Positions 52,678-60,673 of a stretch of 64,000 nt of DNA are shown piece by piece. The DNA is taken from positions 1-64,000 of the forward strand of contig JBBEWH010000179.1 in assembly GCA_037414955.1 (NCBI GenBank), given 5' to 3'. Under the pieces are notes generated by a model that was given only the letters and a program-made list of their open reading frames with translations, did no database searches and was not told where the DNA came from. The translations under genes were made by a program, and so were the position numbers. This stretch comes from Phytohabitans sp037414955 (lineage in GTDB: Bacteria; Actinomycetota; Actinomycetes; Mycobacteriales; Micromonosporaceae). Positions within the stretch are counted from its first letter, which is position 1, and each line of letters starts with the position of its first letter.

Positions 52678-54872
52678 TACTGCAGCATCTCGGCGGTGAT
52701 CGGCAGCTCGCGGATGCGCCGGCCGGTGGCGTGGAACACCGCGTTGGTGATCGCTGGCGCTACTCCGACGAGGACGATCTCGCCGATGCCTTTGACACCG
52801 AGCGGGTCGGCCTCCAGGTCCTCACCGTGCAGGTAGATCGCGCGCAGGTCCGGCACGTCGGCGTTCACCGGAACCAGGTAGTCGGCGAAGTTGGCGTTGG
52901 TGATACGCCCGTCGCGGGTGTCGGTGACGGTGTGCTCCAGCAGCGCGGCGCCGATCCCGCCGACCATGGCGCCGATGGCCTGGCTGTCGGCCAGCACGGG
53001 GTTGACGATGCGGCCGGCGTCGTACACTCCGAGCAGCCGCCGGACCCGGATGATGCCCAGGCGTGCGTCGACGGCGACCTCGGCGAAGGTGGCGGCGTAG
53101 GCGTAGAACGAGAACCGCTCCGGACCCGTGGGCAGGGTGAACGAGCCGTTGGCCGCCAGGTGGTCACGTCCCTGCCGGTCGAGTAGCTGACCGTACGTTT
53201 CACCGCGTGCCGGCTGGTCCCGCAGCGACAGCCGTCCCCGCCGCACGACCACCTGGGCGGGGTCGGCGCCGTGCAGCGGTGATCGCGGATCCTGCACGGC
53301 CAGGGTGATGGCCTGCCGGCGCACGTTGTCGCAGGCGTCCTTGACGGCGGAGCCGACGCTGGCCATGGTCATGGAACCGCCGTGCGGGGGTGTGGCCGGC
53401 ATCCGCGAGTCACCGAGGCGGAACTGCACCTGGTTCATGTCTAGGCCGAGTGCGTCGGCGGCGACCTGCGTCATGGACGTGTAGGTGCCGGGGCCCATGT
53501 CGCTGGTGGCCGACTCGATCACGGCGGTGCCGTCGGCGGACAGCCGTGCCCGGCTCTGCGCCGGGGCGCGGGCGGTGTCGTATATCCCGGCGGCCATGCC
53601 GGTGCCGATCAGCCAGTCGCCGTCGCGGACCGACCGCGGCGCGCGGGGGCGCCGCTGCCAACCGAACTCGCGGGCACCTGTCTGCAGGCATTCGCGTAGC
53701 CGGCGGGTGGAGAACGGCAGCCCGGTGGACTCGTCTTCGGACGGTTCGTTGCGGTGGCGCAACTCCACCGGGTCGACGCCCACCCGGTAGGCCAGCTCGT
53801 CCATCGCCGACTCGATCACGTGGGCGGCGCTGGCGTAGCCGGGTCCGCGCATCCAGATCGGCGTGTTGACGTCCAGCGGCACGGTGGCGTACTGCTGGCT
53901 GACGTGCGGCAGGCTGTACAGCACCTGTCCCGCCGCCAGGATGGCTTCGGTGAAGTTCTCGTACCGGGAGGTCTCGGCCCGCACGTCGTGGGTCATCGCC
54001 CGCAGCCGGCCGTCGCGGTCGGCGCCGATGCGCAACCGGTACTCATACGAGGGCCGGAAGCCGGTGCCGAAGTACATCTGCCGCCGGGTCAGCACCAGCT
54101 TCACCGGCCGGGCCACCTGGCGGGCGGCCAGCGCGGCGACCGTCACATGCGGCCACGCCCGCAGGCCACTGCCGAACGCGCCGCCGACGAACGGTGACAG
54201 CACCCGCACCGACGCCTGTGGCAGGCCGAAGACCGCGGCGAGTTCGACCTGCGTTCCGGCACCGACCCACTGGGTCTTGTCCCACAGGGTGAGCTGGTCG
54301 CCGTCCCAGCGGGCGATGGTGGCGTGCGGCTCCATCGGATTGTGGTGGTTGCGGGCGGTGCGGTAGGTGACGTCCAGCCGCACCGGCGAGGCCGGCAGCG
54401 CTTGAGCGGTGTCGCCGCGCGCATAGGTTGTCGGTTCGTTGGTCGGGGCGGACGCCAGGTCGAACGACGGTGTCTGGGCGTCATAGCCGACCCGCACCAG
54501 GCTGGCGGCGTGCTGCGCCTGCTGCAGGCTGGCGGCGACCACGACGGCGACCGGCTGGCCGAAGAAGTGGACCTGGTCGTCCTGGAACACGCGCAGTCGC
54601 TGCCCGGGCGGGTTGTTCGAGCCGGTGTTCTCCCGGTAGGGCAGCCGGGGCGCGTTCAGGTGGCTGATCACCGCCCGGACGCCGGGCGCGGCGGTCGCCG
54701 CCGCCGTGTCGACACTGGTGATGCGGCCTCGGCCGACCGTGCTGTCGACCATGACGGCGTACAGCACGCCGTCCACCTGATGGTCGGCGGCATAGCGGGC
54801 GGCACCGGTCACCTTGAGCCTGCCATCGACGCGCCTGCTGTCGGCTCCGACGGCGGTACGGGGCTGAGTCAC
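52677..54872 (-). CDS. paoC: Aldehyde oxidoreductase molybdenum-binding subunit
   Basis: GTG 54872 gives 731 residues; its start overlaps the stop of the FAD subunit by 4 bases (GTGA). Molybdopterin-binding features include FVGGAFGSGLRAWPHVTVAA, then WMRGPGYASAAHVIESAMDE and SDMGPGTYTSMTQVAADALG, and the catalytic glutamate in LGVKGIGEIVLVG. The arrangement matches PaoC/YagR of the xanthine oxidase family, which oxidises aromatic aldehydes to acids with water as oxygen donor. It has no signal and would be carried across the membrane by the Tat signal of the small subunit. The substrate is inferred only from the family. Confidence 0.88.
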   Translation of the reverse strand: MTQPRTAVGADSRRVDGRLKVTGAARYAADHQVDGVLYAVMVDSTVGRGRITSVDTAAATAAPGVRAVISHLNAPRLPYRENTGSNNPPGQRLRVFQDDQVHFFGQPVAVVVAASLQQAQHAASLVRVGYDAQTPSFDLASAPTNEPTTYARGDTAQALPASPVRLDVTYRTARNHHNPMEPHATIARWDGDQLTLWDKTQWVGAGTQVELAAVFGLPQASVRVLSPFVGGAFGSGLRAWPHVTVAALAARQVARPVKLVLTRRQMYFGTGFRPSYEYRLRIGADRDGRLRAMTHDVRAETSRYENFTEAILAAGQVLYSLPHVSQQYATVPLDVNTPIWMRGPGYASAAHVIESAMDELAYRVGVDPVELRHRNEPSEDESTGLPFSTRRLRECLQTGAREFGWQRRPRAPRSVRDGDWLIGTGMAAGIYDTARAPAQSRARLSADGTAVIESATSDMGPGTYTSMTQVAADALGLDMNQVQFRLGDSRMPATPPHGGSMTMASVGSAVKDACDNVRRQAITLAVQDPRSPLHGADPAQVVVRRGRLSLRDQPARGETYGQLLDRQGRDHLAANGSFTLPTGPERFSFYAYAATFAEVAVDARLGIIRVRRLLGVYDAGRIVNPVLADSQAIGAMVGGIGAALLEHTVTDTRDGRITNANFADYLVPVNADVPDLRAIYLHGEDLEADPLGVKGIGEIVLVGVAPAITNAVFHATGRRIRELPITAEMLQ

Positions 54873-55849
54873 TTGGCACCTCCCACCACGCGCAGTTGAC
54901 GTTCGACGGTGCGTTTGAGCAACTCGACCTTGAAGGCGTTGTGCCGCAGCGGCTGGGCGCCGTCGGCGGCGTGACCGGCCGCGTCCGCCCACAACGCCGG
55001 CGAGGGCCGCTGCCCGACGAGGCGGCGTTCGACCGCGCTCAGCTTCCACGGCACGGTACCCACTCCACCGGCCGCCACGTTCGCCTCCCGGATCACCCCG
55101 CCACGCACGTGCAGGGCGACCGCGGCCGAGGTCAACGCGAACTCGTACGACTGGCGGTCGCGCACCTTCAGATAGCCCGAGGCCAGGGGACGCGGACGCG
55201 CTGGGATGTCGATCGCGGTGATCAACTCGCCGGGGCGCAGGTCGTGTTCACGCTGCGGGGTGCTGCCCGGCCGCAGCAGGAACTCACCGATGGGCACCTG
55301 CCGCACTCCGGCCGGGCCGAGCAGATGCACGCTCGCCTCCAGCGCGGTCAGCGCGACGGCGAGATCCGACGGGTGGGTGGCCACGCATGCCGGCGAGGTG
55401 CCCAGGATCGCGTGGCTGCGGTTCCAGCCGTCACGGGCGGCGCAGCCGGAACCCGGATCGCGTTTGTTGCAGGCCGCGGACACGTCCCGGAAGTAGGTGC
55501 AGCGGGTGCGCTGCATGATGTTGCCGCCGAGGCTGGCCATGTTGCGTAACTGCGGGGACGCGCTCAATTCCAGGGCCTGCGACACGACCGGGTAGGCGGT
55601 GCGCACCAGCGGATGCCGGGCCGCGTCGGCCATGCGCACCAGGGCGCCCAGCCGCAGGCCGCCGCCCCCGGTGGTGGTGATGGTGCGCAGCGGCAACGCC
55701 TCGATGTCGACCACCTCACCGGGACGTTCCACGGTCTCGCGCATCAGGTCGACCAGAGTGGTGCCGCCGGCGATGTACCGGCCGCCACGAGCACCGGCCG
55801 CCACCGCGGCCCGGGTGTCGGTGACTGTGGTGTAGATGAAGGGGAACAT
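54869..55849 (-). CDS. paoB: Aldehyde oxidoreductase FAD-binding subunit
   Basis: ATG 55849, 326 residues. The FAD-binding loop is AGARGGRYIAGGTTLVDLMR, then LGALVRMADAARHP, and LRNMASLGGNIMQRTRCTYF. The next segment, RDVSAACNKRDPGSGC, holds cysteines that in PaoB bind an extra [4Fe-4S] cluster, a mark that sets this group apart from plain xanthine dehydrogenase FAD subunits. It passes electrons from the [2Fe-2S] subunit to an acceptor. Four bases separate it from paoA, and it overlaps paoC by four bases, so the three are one tight operon. Confidence 0.88.
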   Translation of the reverse strand: MFPFIYTTVTDTRAAVAAGARGGRYIAGGTTLVDLMRETVERPGEVVDIEALPLRTITTTGGGGLRLGALVRMADAARHPLVRTAYPVVSQALELSASPQLRNMASLGGNIMQRTRCTYFRDVSAACNKRDPGSGCAARDGWNRSHAILGTSPACVATHPSDLAVALTALEASVHLLGPAGVRQVPIGEFLLRPGSTPQREHDLRPGELITAIDIPARPRPLASGYLKVRDRQSYEFALTSAAVALHVRGGVIREANVAAGGVGTVPWKLSAVERRLVGQRPSPALWADAAGHAADGAQPLRHNAFKVELLKRTVERQLRVVGGAK

Positions 55850-55853
55850 CGCC

Positions 55854-56453
55854 TCACCGCTTCCCGGCGGCCTGCTCGACCGCCTTGACGATCTTCACGT
55901 AGCAGCCGCACCGGCACAGGTTGCCGCTCATCCACTCGCGGATCTCCGCCGCGGACCCGGTATGGCCCTCACGGATGCACGCGGTGCCGGAGACGATCTG
56001 ACCCGGCGTACAGAACCCGCACTGGAAGGCGTCCTGCTCGATGAACGCCTGCTGCAACGCGGTCAGGTCATCGCCGTCTGCCAGACCCTCGATGGTGGTC
56101 ACCTCGGCGCCGTCCAGACGCACGGCCAGGGTGAGGCAGCTGTTGACCCGCCGGCCGTCGACCAGAACCGTGCAGGCCCCGCACGCGCCCTGATCACAGC
56201 CCTTCTTCGTGCCGGTCAGGTCCAGGTCCTCGCGCAGTAAGTCCAGCAGCGATGTGCGGGTGTCGACGGTGAGCCGGTGGCGCCGGCCGTTCACCCGCAG
56301 CGTGACGGTACGCGAAGGAACAGCATGCGGCGGTGCCGCCTCGGCCGGAGTTTCCGGCAGCAGGCCACCAGCGGCCGCAGTACCGGTGACGGCGGCCGTC
56401 GAGGCGATGAACGTTCGCCGCGACAGCGACGACACCGAAAGGTCACTGGACAC
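55854..56453 (-). CDS. paoA: Aldehyde oxidoreductase [2Fe-2S] subunit with Tat signal
   Basis: I use the GTG at 56453 because AAGGAG ends 5 bases upstream; a GTG at 56459 overlaps that site. About 199 residues. The N-terminus is a Tat signal (SSLSRRTFIASTAAVTGTAA) ending before a proline-rich linker. Two [2Fe-2S] clusters are bound by GCDQGACGACTVLVDGRRVN-SC and by CGFCTPGQ with GNLCRCGCYVKI. It is first in the paoA-paoB-paoC operon and supplies the export signal for the folded complex. Family YagT/PaoA, firm. Confidence 0.9.
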   Translation of the reverse strand: MSSDLSVSSLSRRTFIASTAAVTGTAAAGGLLPETPAEAAPPHAVPSRTVTLRVNGRRHRLTVDTRTSLLDLLREDLDLTGTKKGCDQGACGACTVLVDGRRVNSCLTLAVRLDGAEVTTIEGLADGDDLTALQQAFIEQDAFQCGFCTPGQIVSGTACIREGHTGSAAEIREWMSGNLCRCGCYVKIVKAVEQAAGKR

Positions 56454-56613
56454 GTTCACTCCTTACGAAAGCGAAAGGGGACGTCGGACCGAACCGCCGA
56501 AACGGCGCAAACATGACGCGGTCCACGTAAGCAGCTTTCGGCCGCCGCAGGGATACCCTGCTGGTACACCCCACGGACGTCAGACTTTCGCCCGCCTTTC
56601 GCATTGGCGTGCC

Positions 56614-57879
56614 TCAAAGCGAGACGGTCGCGGGCCCGCGCCGGGCTAGCACCAGCAGGCCGTACATCGACAAGGCGGCACCGCCGATCATGAGCAGCGC
56701 CATCGGTACCGCGGTGTGCTCGCCGCCGAGCCCGGCGATCGGGGCGATGATGCCGGCGGCCACCCACTGGACGAACCCAAGGACCGCGGAGCCGGTGCCA
56801 GGATGCTCGGGAACCTCGGCGGAGGCCAGCGCACCACCGTTGGCGATCATCAAGCCCTGCGCGGTCATCAGCACGAAGAAGCAGCCGACCGCCAACGGCA
56901 GCGGCGTGCCCCACCACAGCGCCCCGGCGAGCATCACCACGCCCGCCGCCAATGCTGCCACCTGCCCGACTGCGATGACTTTGCGGGTGGAGACGCGCCC
57001 GGCCAGCCTGGCCGTGACCAGGGCGGCCACGGTCATGCCGACGGCATTGGCGGCGAAGTCGACCGAATACGCGATCGGTGACATGCCGTTCATCGACTGC
57101 AGCACGAACGCCGAGGTGGCGACATAGGCGAACAGCGCACCCATCGCCGAACCGGTGACCAGCAGATATCCGACGTAACGGCGCCGGGTCAACACCTGCC
57201 GGCCGGCGACCGCGAAGGCGCGCAGACCACCGCCGTGCCGCCGCTGCGCGGGCAGCGACTCCGGAACCGCCACCAGCACCGCCACCACCATCGCCACGCC
57301 TAGAGCCGCAACGGCCCAGAACGACACCCGCCACCCCGACAACTGCAGGATGGCCGCGCCCAGCAACGGCCCGGCGATCGGCGCGACACCGCCGACGCCG
57401 GCGACCACGTTCAGCACCCGGACCAACCGGGCGCCGGTCGCCAGGTCGACGATCACCGCCCGGCCGATCACCATCGCCCAGCCGCCGGTAAAACCCTGCA
57501 CGAACCGGGCCACCGTCATGACCCCGATCGACGGCGTCAGCGCACACACGACCGACGCGGCGACCATCAGCACGAGCGCGGCGATCAACGGCCGGCGCCG
57601 GCCCCGCTGATCCGAGACCGGGCCGCCGATCAACTGGCCCAGGGCCATGCCGACAAAGAACGTGGTCAGGGTCAACTGCACCTGCGTCGCCGTCGCCGAC
57701 AGGTCACCGGCCACCCGCGGGAACGCCGGCACGTACATATCCGTGGCCAACGGCGCGATCGCCGTCAAGAAGATCACCGTGGCAACCAGACCGGAGGTGA
57801 GCGCCGCCTGGCGACCCACCCGATCGGCGTTCTCCCCGGGGGCGATCATCGGCTCGGGCAGGGACGTCAATGAGGGCAT
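56614..57879 (-). CDS. Bcr/CflA-type MFS drug exporter
   Basis: ATG 57879, preceded by GGAG, gives 421 residues with 12 membrane segments. The Bcr/CflA opening is AIAPLATDMYVPAFPRVAGD, motif A between helices 2 and 3 is GQLIGGPVSDQRGRRRPLIA, and VARFVQGFTGGWAMVIGRAV is the helix 4-5 signature with a conserved arginine. It exports drugs such as bicyclomycin or chloramphenicol, or sulfonamides, in exchange for protons. Its substrate is unknown. It stands downstream of the paoABC promoter side and reads away from the histidine kinase remnant. Confidence 0.9.
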   Translation of the reverse strand: MPSLTSLPEPMIAPGENADRVGRQAALTSGLVATVIFLTAIAPLATDMYVPAFPRVAGDLSATATQVQLTLTTFFVGMALGQLIGGPVSDQRGRRRPLIAALVLMVAASVVCALTPSIGVMTVARFVQGFTGGWAMVIGRAVIVDLATGARLVRVLNVVAGVGGVAPIAGPLLGAAILQLSGWRVSFWAVAALGVAMVVAVLVAVPESLPAQRRHGGGLRAFAVAGRQVLTRRRYVGYLLVTGSAMGALFAYVATSAFVLQSMNGMSPIAYSVDFAANAVGMTVAALVTARLAGRVSTRKVIAVGQVAALAAGVVMLAGALWWGTPLPLAVGCFFVLMTAQGLMIANGGALASAEVPEHPGTGSAVLGFVQWVAAGIIAPIAGLGGEHTAVPMALLMIGGAALSMYGLLVLARRGPATVSL

Positions 57880-57996
57880 CTTGTTCTTTCTCCGCGGGGC
57901 TGGAAGCTTCTTGCCGACCAGCACACCCGCTGCATTCGCCGCGAGGAAGTCACCAACGATGGGTGTACTCGCGGTACATCCCAGATCGCCGACTCC

Positions 57997-58290
57997 ATGT
58001 TCGATCGGCTCGACCAGGCGTTCCGCGGCCAGCGTCAGCTCATCGACGACGCTTCCCACGAACTGCGCAGCCCGCTGGCGATCATCCACACCCCATCTGG
58101 ACGCCACGCTCACCTATCCAGACGCCACGGCGGAGCAACGTGGACGGACGGTGAGCGTCATCGACCGCGCTACCGACTGGTGGAAGACCTGCTGGCGACC
58201 GCACGCAGGGACGCCGACGCACCGCCGGGCGGATCGAGCCATCACGCCCGCGGCAGCAGCCGCACGCTGACGCTGCTCGGCATCACCTGA
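57997..58290 (+). pseudogene. Histidine kinase fragment with two frameshifts
   Basis: ATG 57997 opens MFDRLDQAFRGQRQLIDDAS, then HELRSPLAIIH, the end of a HAMP domain and the H-box of a HisKA domain with the phospho-acceptor histidine. The frame then slips to another in which HLDATLTYPDATAEQRGRTV and SVIDRATD are read (about 58090-58180), and back to RLVEDLLATARRDADAP. Thus two compensating shifts in 100 bases. The sensor part upstream and the ATPase domain downstream are missing. No response regulator gene is near. Confidence 0.7.
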
Positions 58291-58483
58291 CGACTATGCC
58301 GAGGCCTGACAGGGGTGCCCTGCTGGTACACCCACCATCAGGAACTCCCCGCCCGCCGGTTGACGCGGTTTGCTGATTTCCGGCGTGCGGCACGGCCGCA
58401 GGGCGGCCCACGGGTCCGCCTGCCGGAAGCCAGGCCCAAACGGCTTCCGCCACATCATCTGTGAGAAAGAGGACCGACGAACA

Positions 58484-58963
58484 ATGACAACGAAATTCAA
58501 GATCGCCCCGCGTGCGCTGATCCTTCCGCTCGCCATCGCGGTTGTGCTGCTGGTGTCCGCGTTCTTGTTCGCCCAGCCCAGCATGGCCCATCGCGACACG
58601 TCGCCCCTGGTTGGTGGATGGCGCATGACCTCCCTGGAGGTCGGCACCCCCGGCAACCTGCGACCCGTGCCGTACTCCGGCCAGATCATCTTCACCAAGT
58701 CCGGCACCATGTCGGTGCAGGCCATGAACCCCGACCCGAACGCTGCGGACACCCCGTACACGATCAACGGATACGAAGCCTTCTACGGGACCGTCGCCGT
58801 CAACAAGGCCGCCCGCACGTTCGTCGTGACCGTCGAGTCGTCAGCGGTGCGCAACCTCATCGGCCAGCGCCTGACGCGCGTCTTCAACGTCTCGGGTGAC
58901 CGGCTGGTCCTGACGCCGACGGACCCGGCAGAAGGCTGGCGCGTCACCTACGAGCGCTTCTGA
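58484..58963 (+). CDS. Secreted lipocalin-like protein
   Basis: ATG 58484, with AAAGAGGA upstream, gives 159 residues. A signal or anchor segment (ALILPLAIAVVLLVSAFLFA, 11-30) ends near AQPSMAHR. The mature part starts SPLVGGWRMTSLEV and has the Lipocalin_5 pattern: GQIIFTKSGTMSVQAM, NGYEAFYGTVAVN, then LTRVFNVSGDRLVLTPTD. Such small beta barrels outside the membrane bind lipophilic ligands; ligand unknown. Single gene. Confidence 0.8.
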   Translation: MTTKFKIAPRALILPLAIAVVLLVSAFLFAQPSMAHRDTSPLVGGWRMTSLEVGTPGNLRPVPYSGQIIFTKSGTMSVQAMNPDPNAADTPYTINGYEAFYGTVAVNKAARTFVVTVESSAVRNLIGQRLTRVFNVSGDRLVLTPTDPAEGWRVTYERF

Positions 58964-59668
58964 TCGCAGCAGGGTTGGCGGGCGGGTCGCACGGGGTGAA
59001 TACCTACAACACAACGAACGTCAACTACAACAAACAGCAAACTCCACATGGCAACGCCCGCCACGGGGATAGCCCGGCGGCACCCCGAGCTCCGCGTCAA
59101 GGCGGTCACCCGCCGACTGGATACCCACGCTCATGGGGGTCCACAACGGCCCTTACGCCCCCGACGACCTCCGCGAGAGCTACACGACCCTGGTTCTCCT
59201 GGCCGAAGACACCTACCCGGGAGGCCAGTCTCCCACAGGGAATCTGAGGATCGCGTTCACTCCGACGCATACGACGAGGCGGCGCAGGACGCCCTGGTGT
59301 CCGCCTTTGCCGAGCGCACGGGGGTATCGCTCAGCTAAGCGATACCCCCGCAGAAGAGGACCGCCCGGTCAGTAACCCCTACGGCAGGCACTCCCCTTCT
59401 CCTGCGAGATGAGGGTCCGCTGGATGCGGATCACCTCAGATTCACCATGGACGAGGTGGGCGGCGGCATCGACCACCCGGTCGGTGCCGCGCGCCGGGCC
59501 ACGAAGGTGGGTTCAGCGGAAACATCCGCGCCGTCTATGACCTGCACCGGGTGCGCGGCTGGCGGCAGGGAACCGAGGTCTATGACCTTCAAGATAGGAT
59601 CGACGGGTACGGAACGGGATCGATGACAAGCATAATCCTCAACTACGGCAAGCATCGTCGGGAGGGGC
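58964..59668. other. Region without an intact gene
   Basis: The plus frame ending at 59338 reads DAYDEAAQDALVSAFAERTG and may be the tail of a lost gene that I cannot name. A hairpin follows at 59320-59349. Between 59,400 and 59,640 there is no convincing frame. Confidence 0.4.
59320..59349 (+). terminator. Putative terminator hairpin
   Basis: 12-bp stem GGGGGTATCGCT / AGCGATACCCCC with loop CAGCTA. It overlaps the stop codon of the short plus-strand frame ending at 59338. Confidence 0.6.
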
Positions 59669-60217
59669 GTGCAGCCTGTGGAGTCCACATTGACCATTCG
59701 CCAGGTGGCGGAGCGCGTCGTCGAGCTCGGCCTCGTAGATGCGCCGACAGTGGTAGATGCCCTGGAACCGGCCATGTTGGACAGGACGCTTGACTACTTC
59801 GGTGTGCCCGACAACCGGGCCGTGCTGAGGCTGCTCAACAGTCTGGGGATCTGGTACGACGTCGACCCAGATGCCTTCCGCGGAGTATGTGAAGACGGGC
59901 CCAGCTGTACGAGGAGCAGTTGCGGTTGATCGCAGACCGCACGCGTGGACTGATCACGATTACGGACGTCGACGTGGTGGACGACGAGGCGGGCGGTCAC
60001 CACGTGCTGCGGTTCCGCTGCGGCGGGGAGCCGCGCGAGTGGCGGATCACGCACGACGAGGACGAGGACGAGGAGGAGTTCGATGCCGTGATGACGTTCA
60101 GCATGCGCATTCACGAACTCGTGCCGGCCGGCTCGCCCGCTCGGTGGTGCGCCGTCGAGATCAACGACGGCGCCTACGGTCCGCAGGCCGTCTTCGGCGA
60201 TCCCGAGGCGATGCGGC
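59669..60217 (+). pseudogene. Hypothetical gene broken by a frameshift
   Basis: ATG/GTG-type start at 59669: MQPVESTLTIRQVAERVVEL, then LVDAPTVVDALEPAMLDRTL, then LGIWYDVDPDAFRGVCED, where the frame is lost near 59895. The next frame continues AQLYEEQLRLIADRTRGLIT, then DDEAGGHHVLRFRCGGEPRE and a very acidic stretch DEDEDEEEFDAVM, to ARWCAVEINDGAYGPQAVFG. The two parts read as one protein of about 180 residues. I do not recognise the family. It is cut again at 60217 where another gene fragment begins. Confidence 0.6.
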
Positions 60218-60221
60218 AGCC

Positions 60222-60546
60222 CGTAAGGCGATTTTCGTGCTGGTTGCCGCCCTCGCCGCGCTGGTGTTCACCGGTGCCGGTGCGGCCGTCGCCGTGGCGA
60301 CGTCCAAGAGCGGCACCACGGTGACGCGGACGGTGGTCTCCACCGAGAACGCGGCCACCACCCACGCCGGCGCAACCTTCACGACGGTACGGACGATCGG
60401 CGTCTTCGCGCAGTCCAGCAGCTTCATCGTGGCCCGCTGGACCGCCGAAAGCGCGTGCTACGGAGGCACCGGCTACTGCTCGGCGAGGATCCTGATCGAC
60501 GGCGTGGAAGCCGAGCCGGTGGCGGGCAACGACTTCGCGTTTGTTG
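60222..60546 (+). pseudogene. Fragment of a secreted protein gene without start codon
   Basis: The frame gives RKAIFVLVAALAALVFTGAG, a Sec signal lacking only its initiator, then SKSGTTVTRTVVSTENAATT and SSFIVARWTAESACYGGTGY and CSARILIDGVEAEPVAGNDF. After FAF the frame becomes unlike coding sequence. It directly follows the end of the previous broken gene, so a deletion has joined them and removed the start codon. Two cysteines suggest a disulfide. Family unknown. Confidence 0.5.
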
Positions 60547-60673
60547 ACCGAATGTGTTCTCGGCGAAACTCGCTGGCGATGGCCCCGCCATGGGGCCGCA
60601 CGCGCCGTACAGAGGATGGTGGCGTCGTCGGGGGTTGGATCGCAGGCTTGAGTTACCGCCGGTCGGATGCTCG

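Noticed and set aside
59400..59640. A small peptide precursor gene (cysteine-containing frame)
   Set aside because: No ribosome site, no modifying enzyme gene nearby, and the frame lacks a leader-core pattern.
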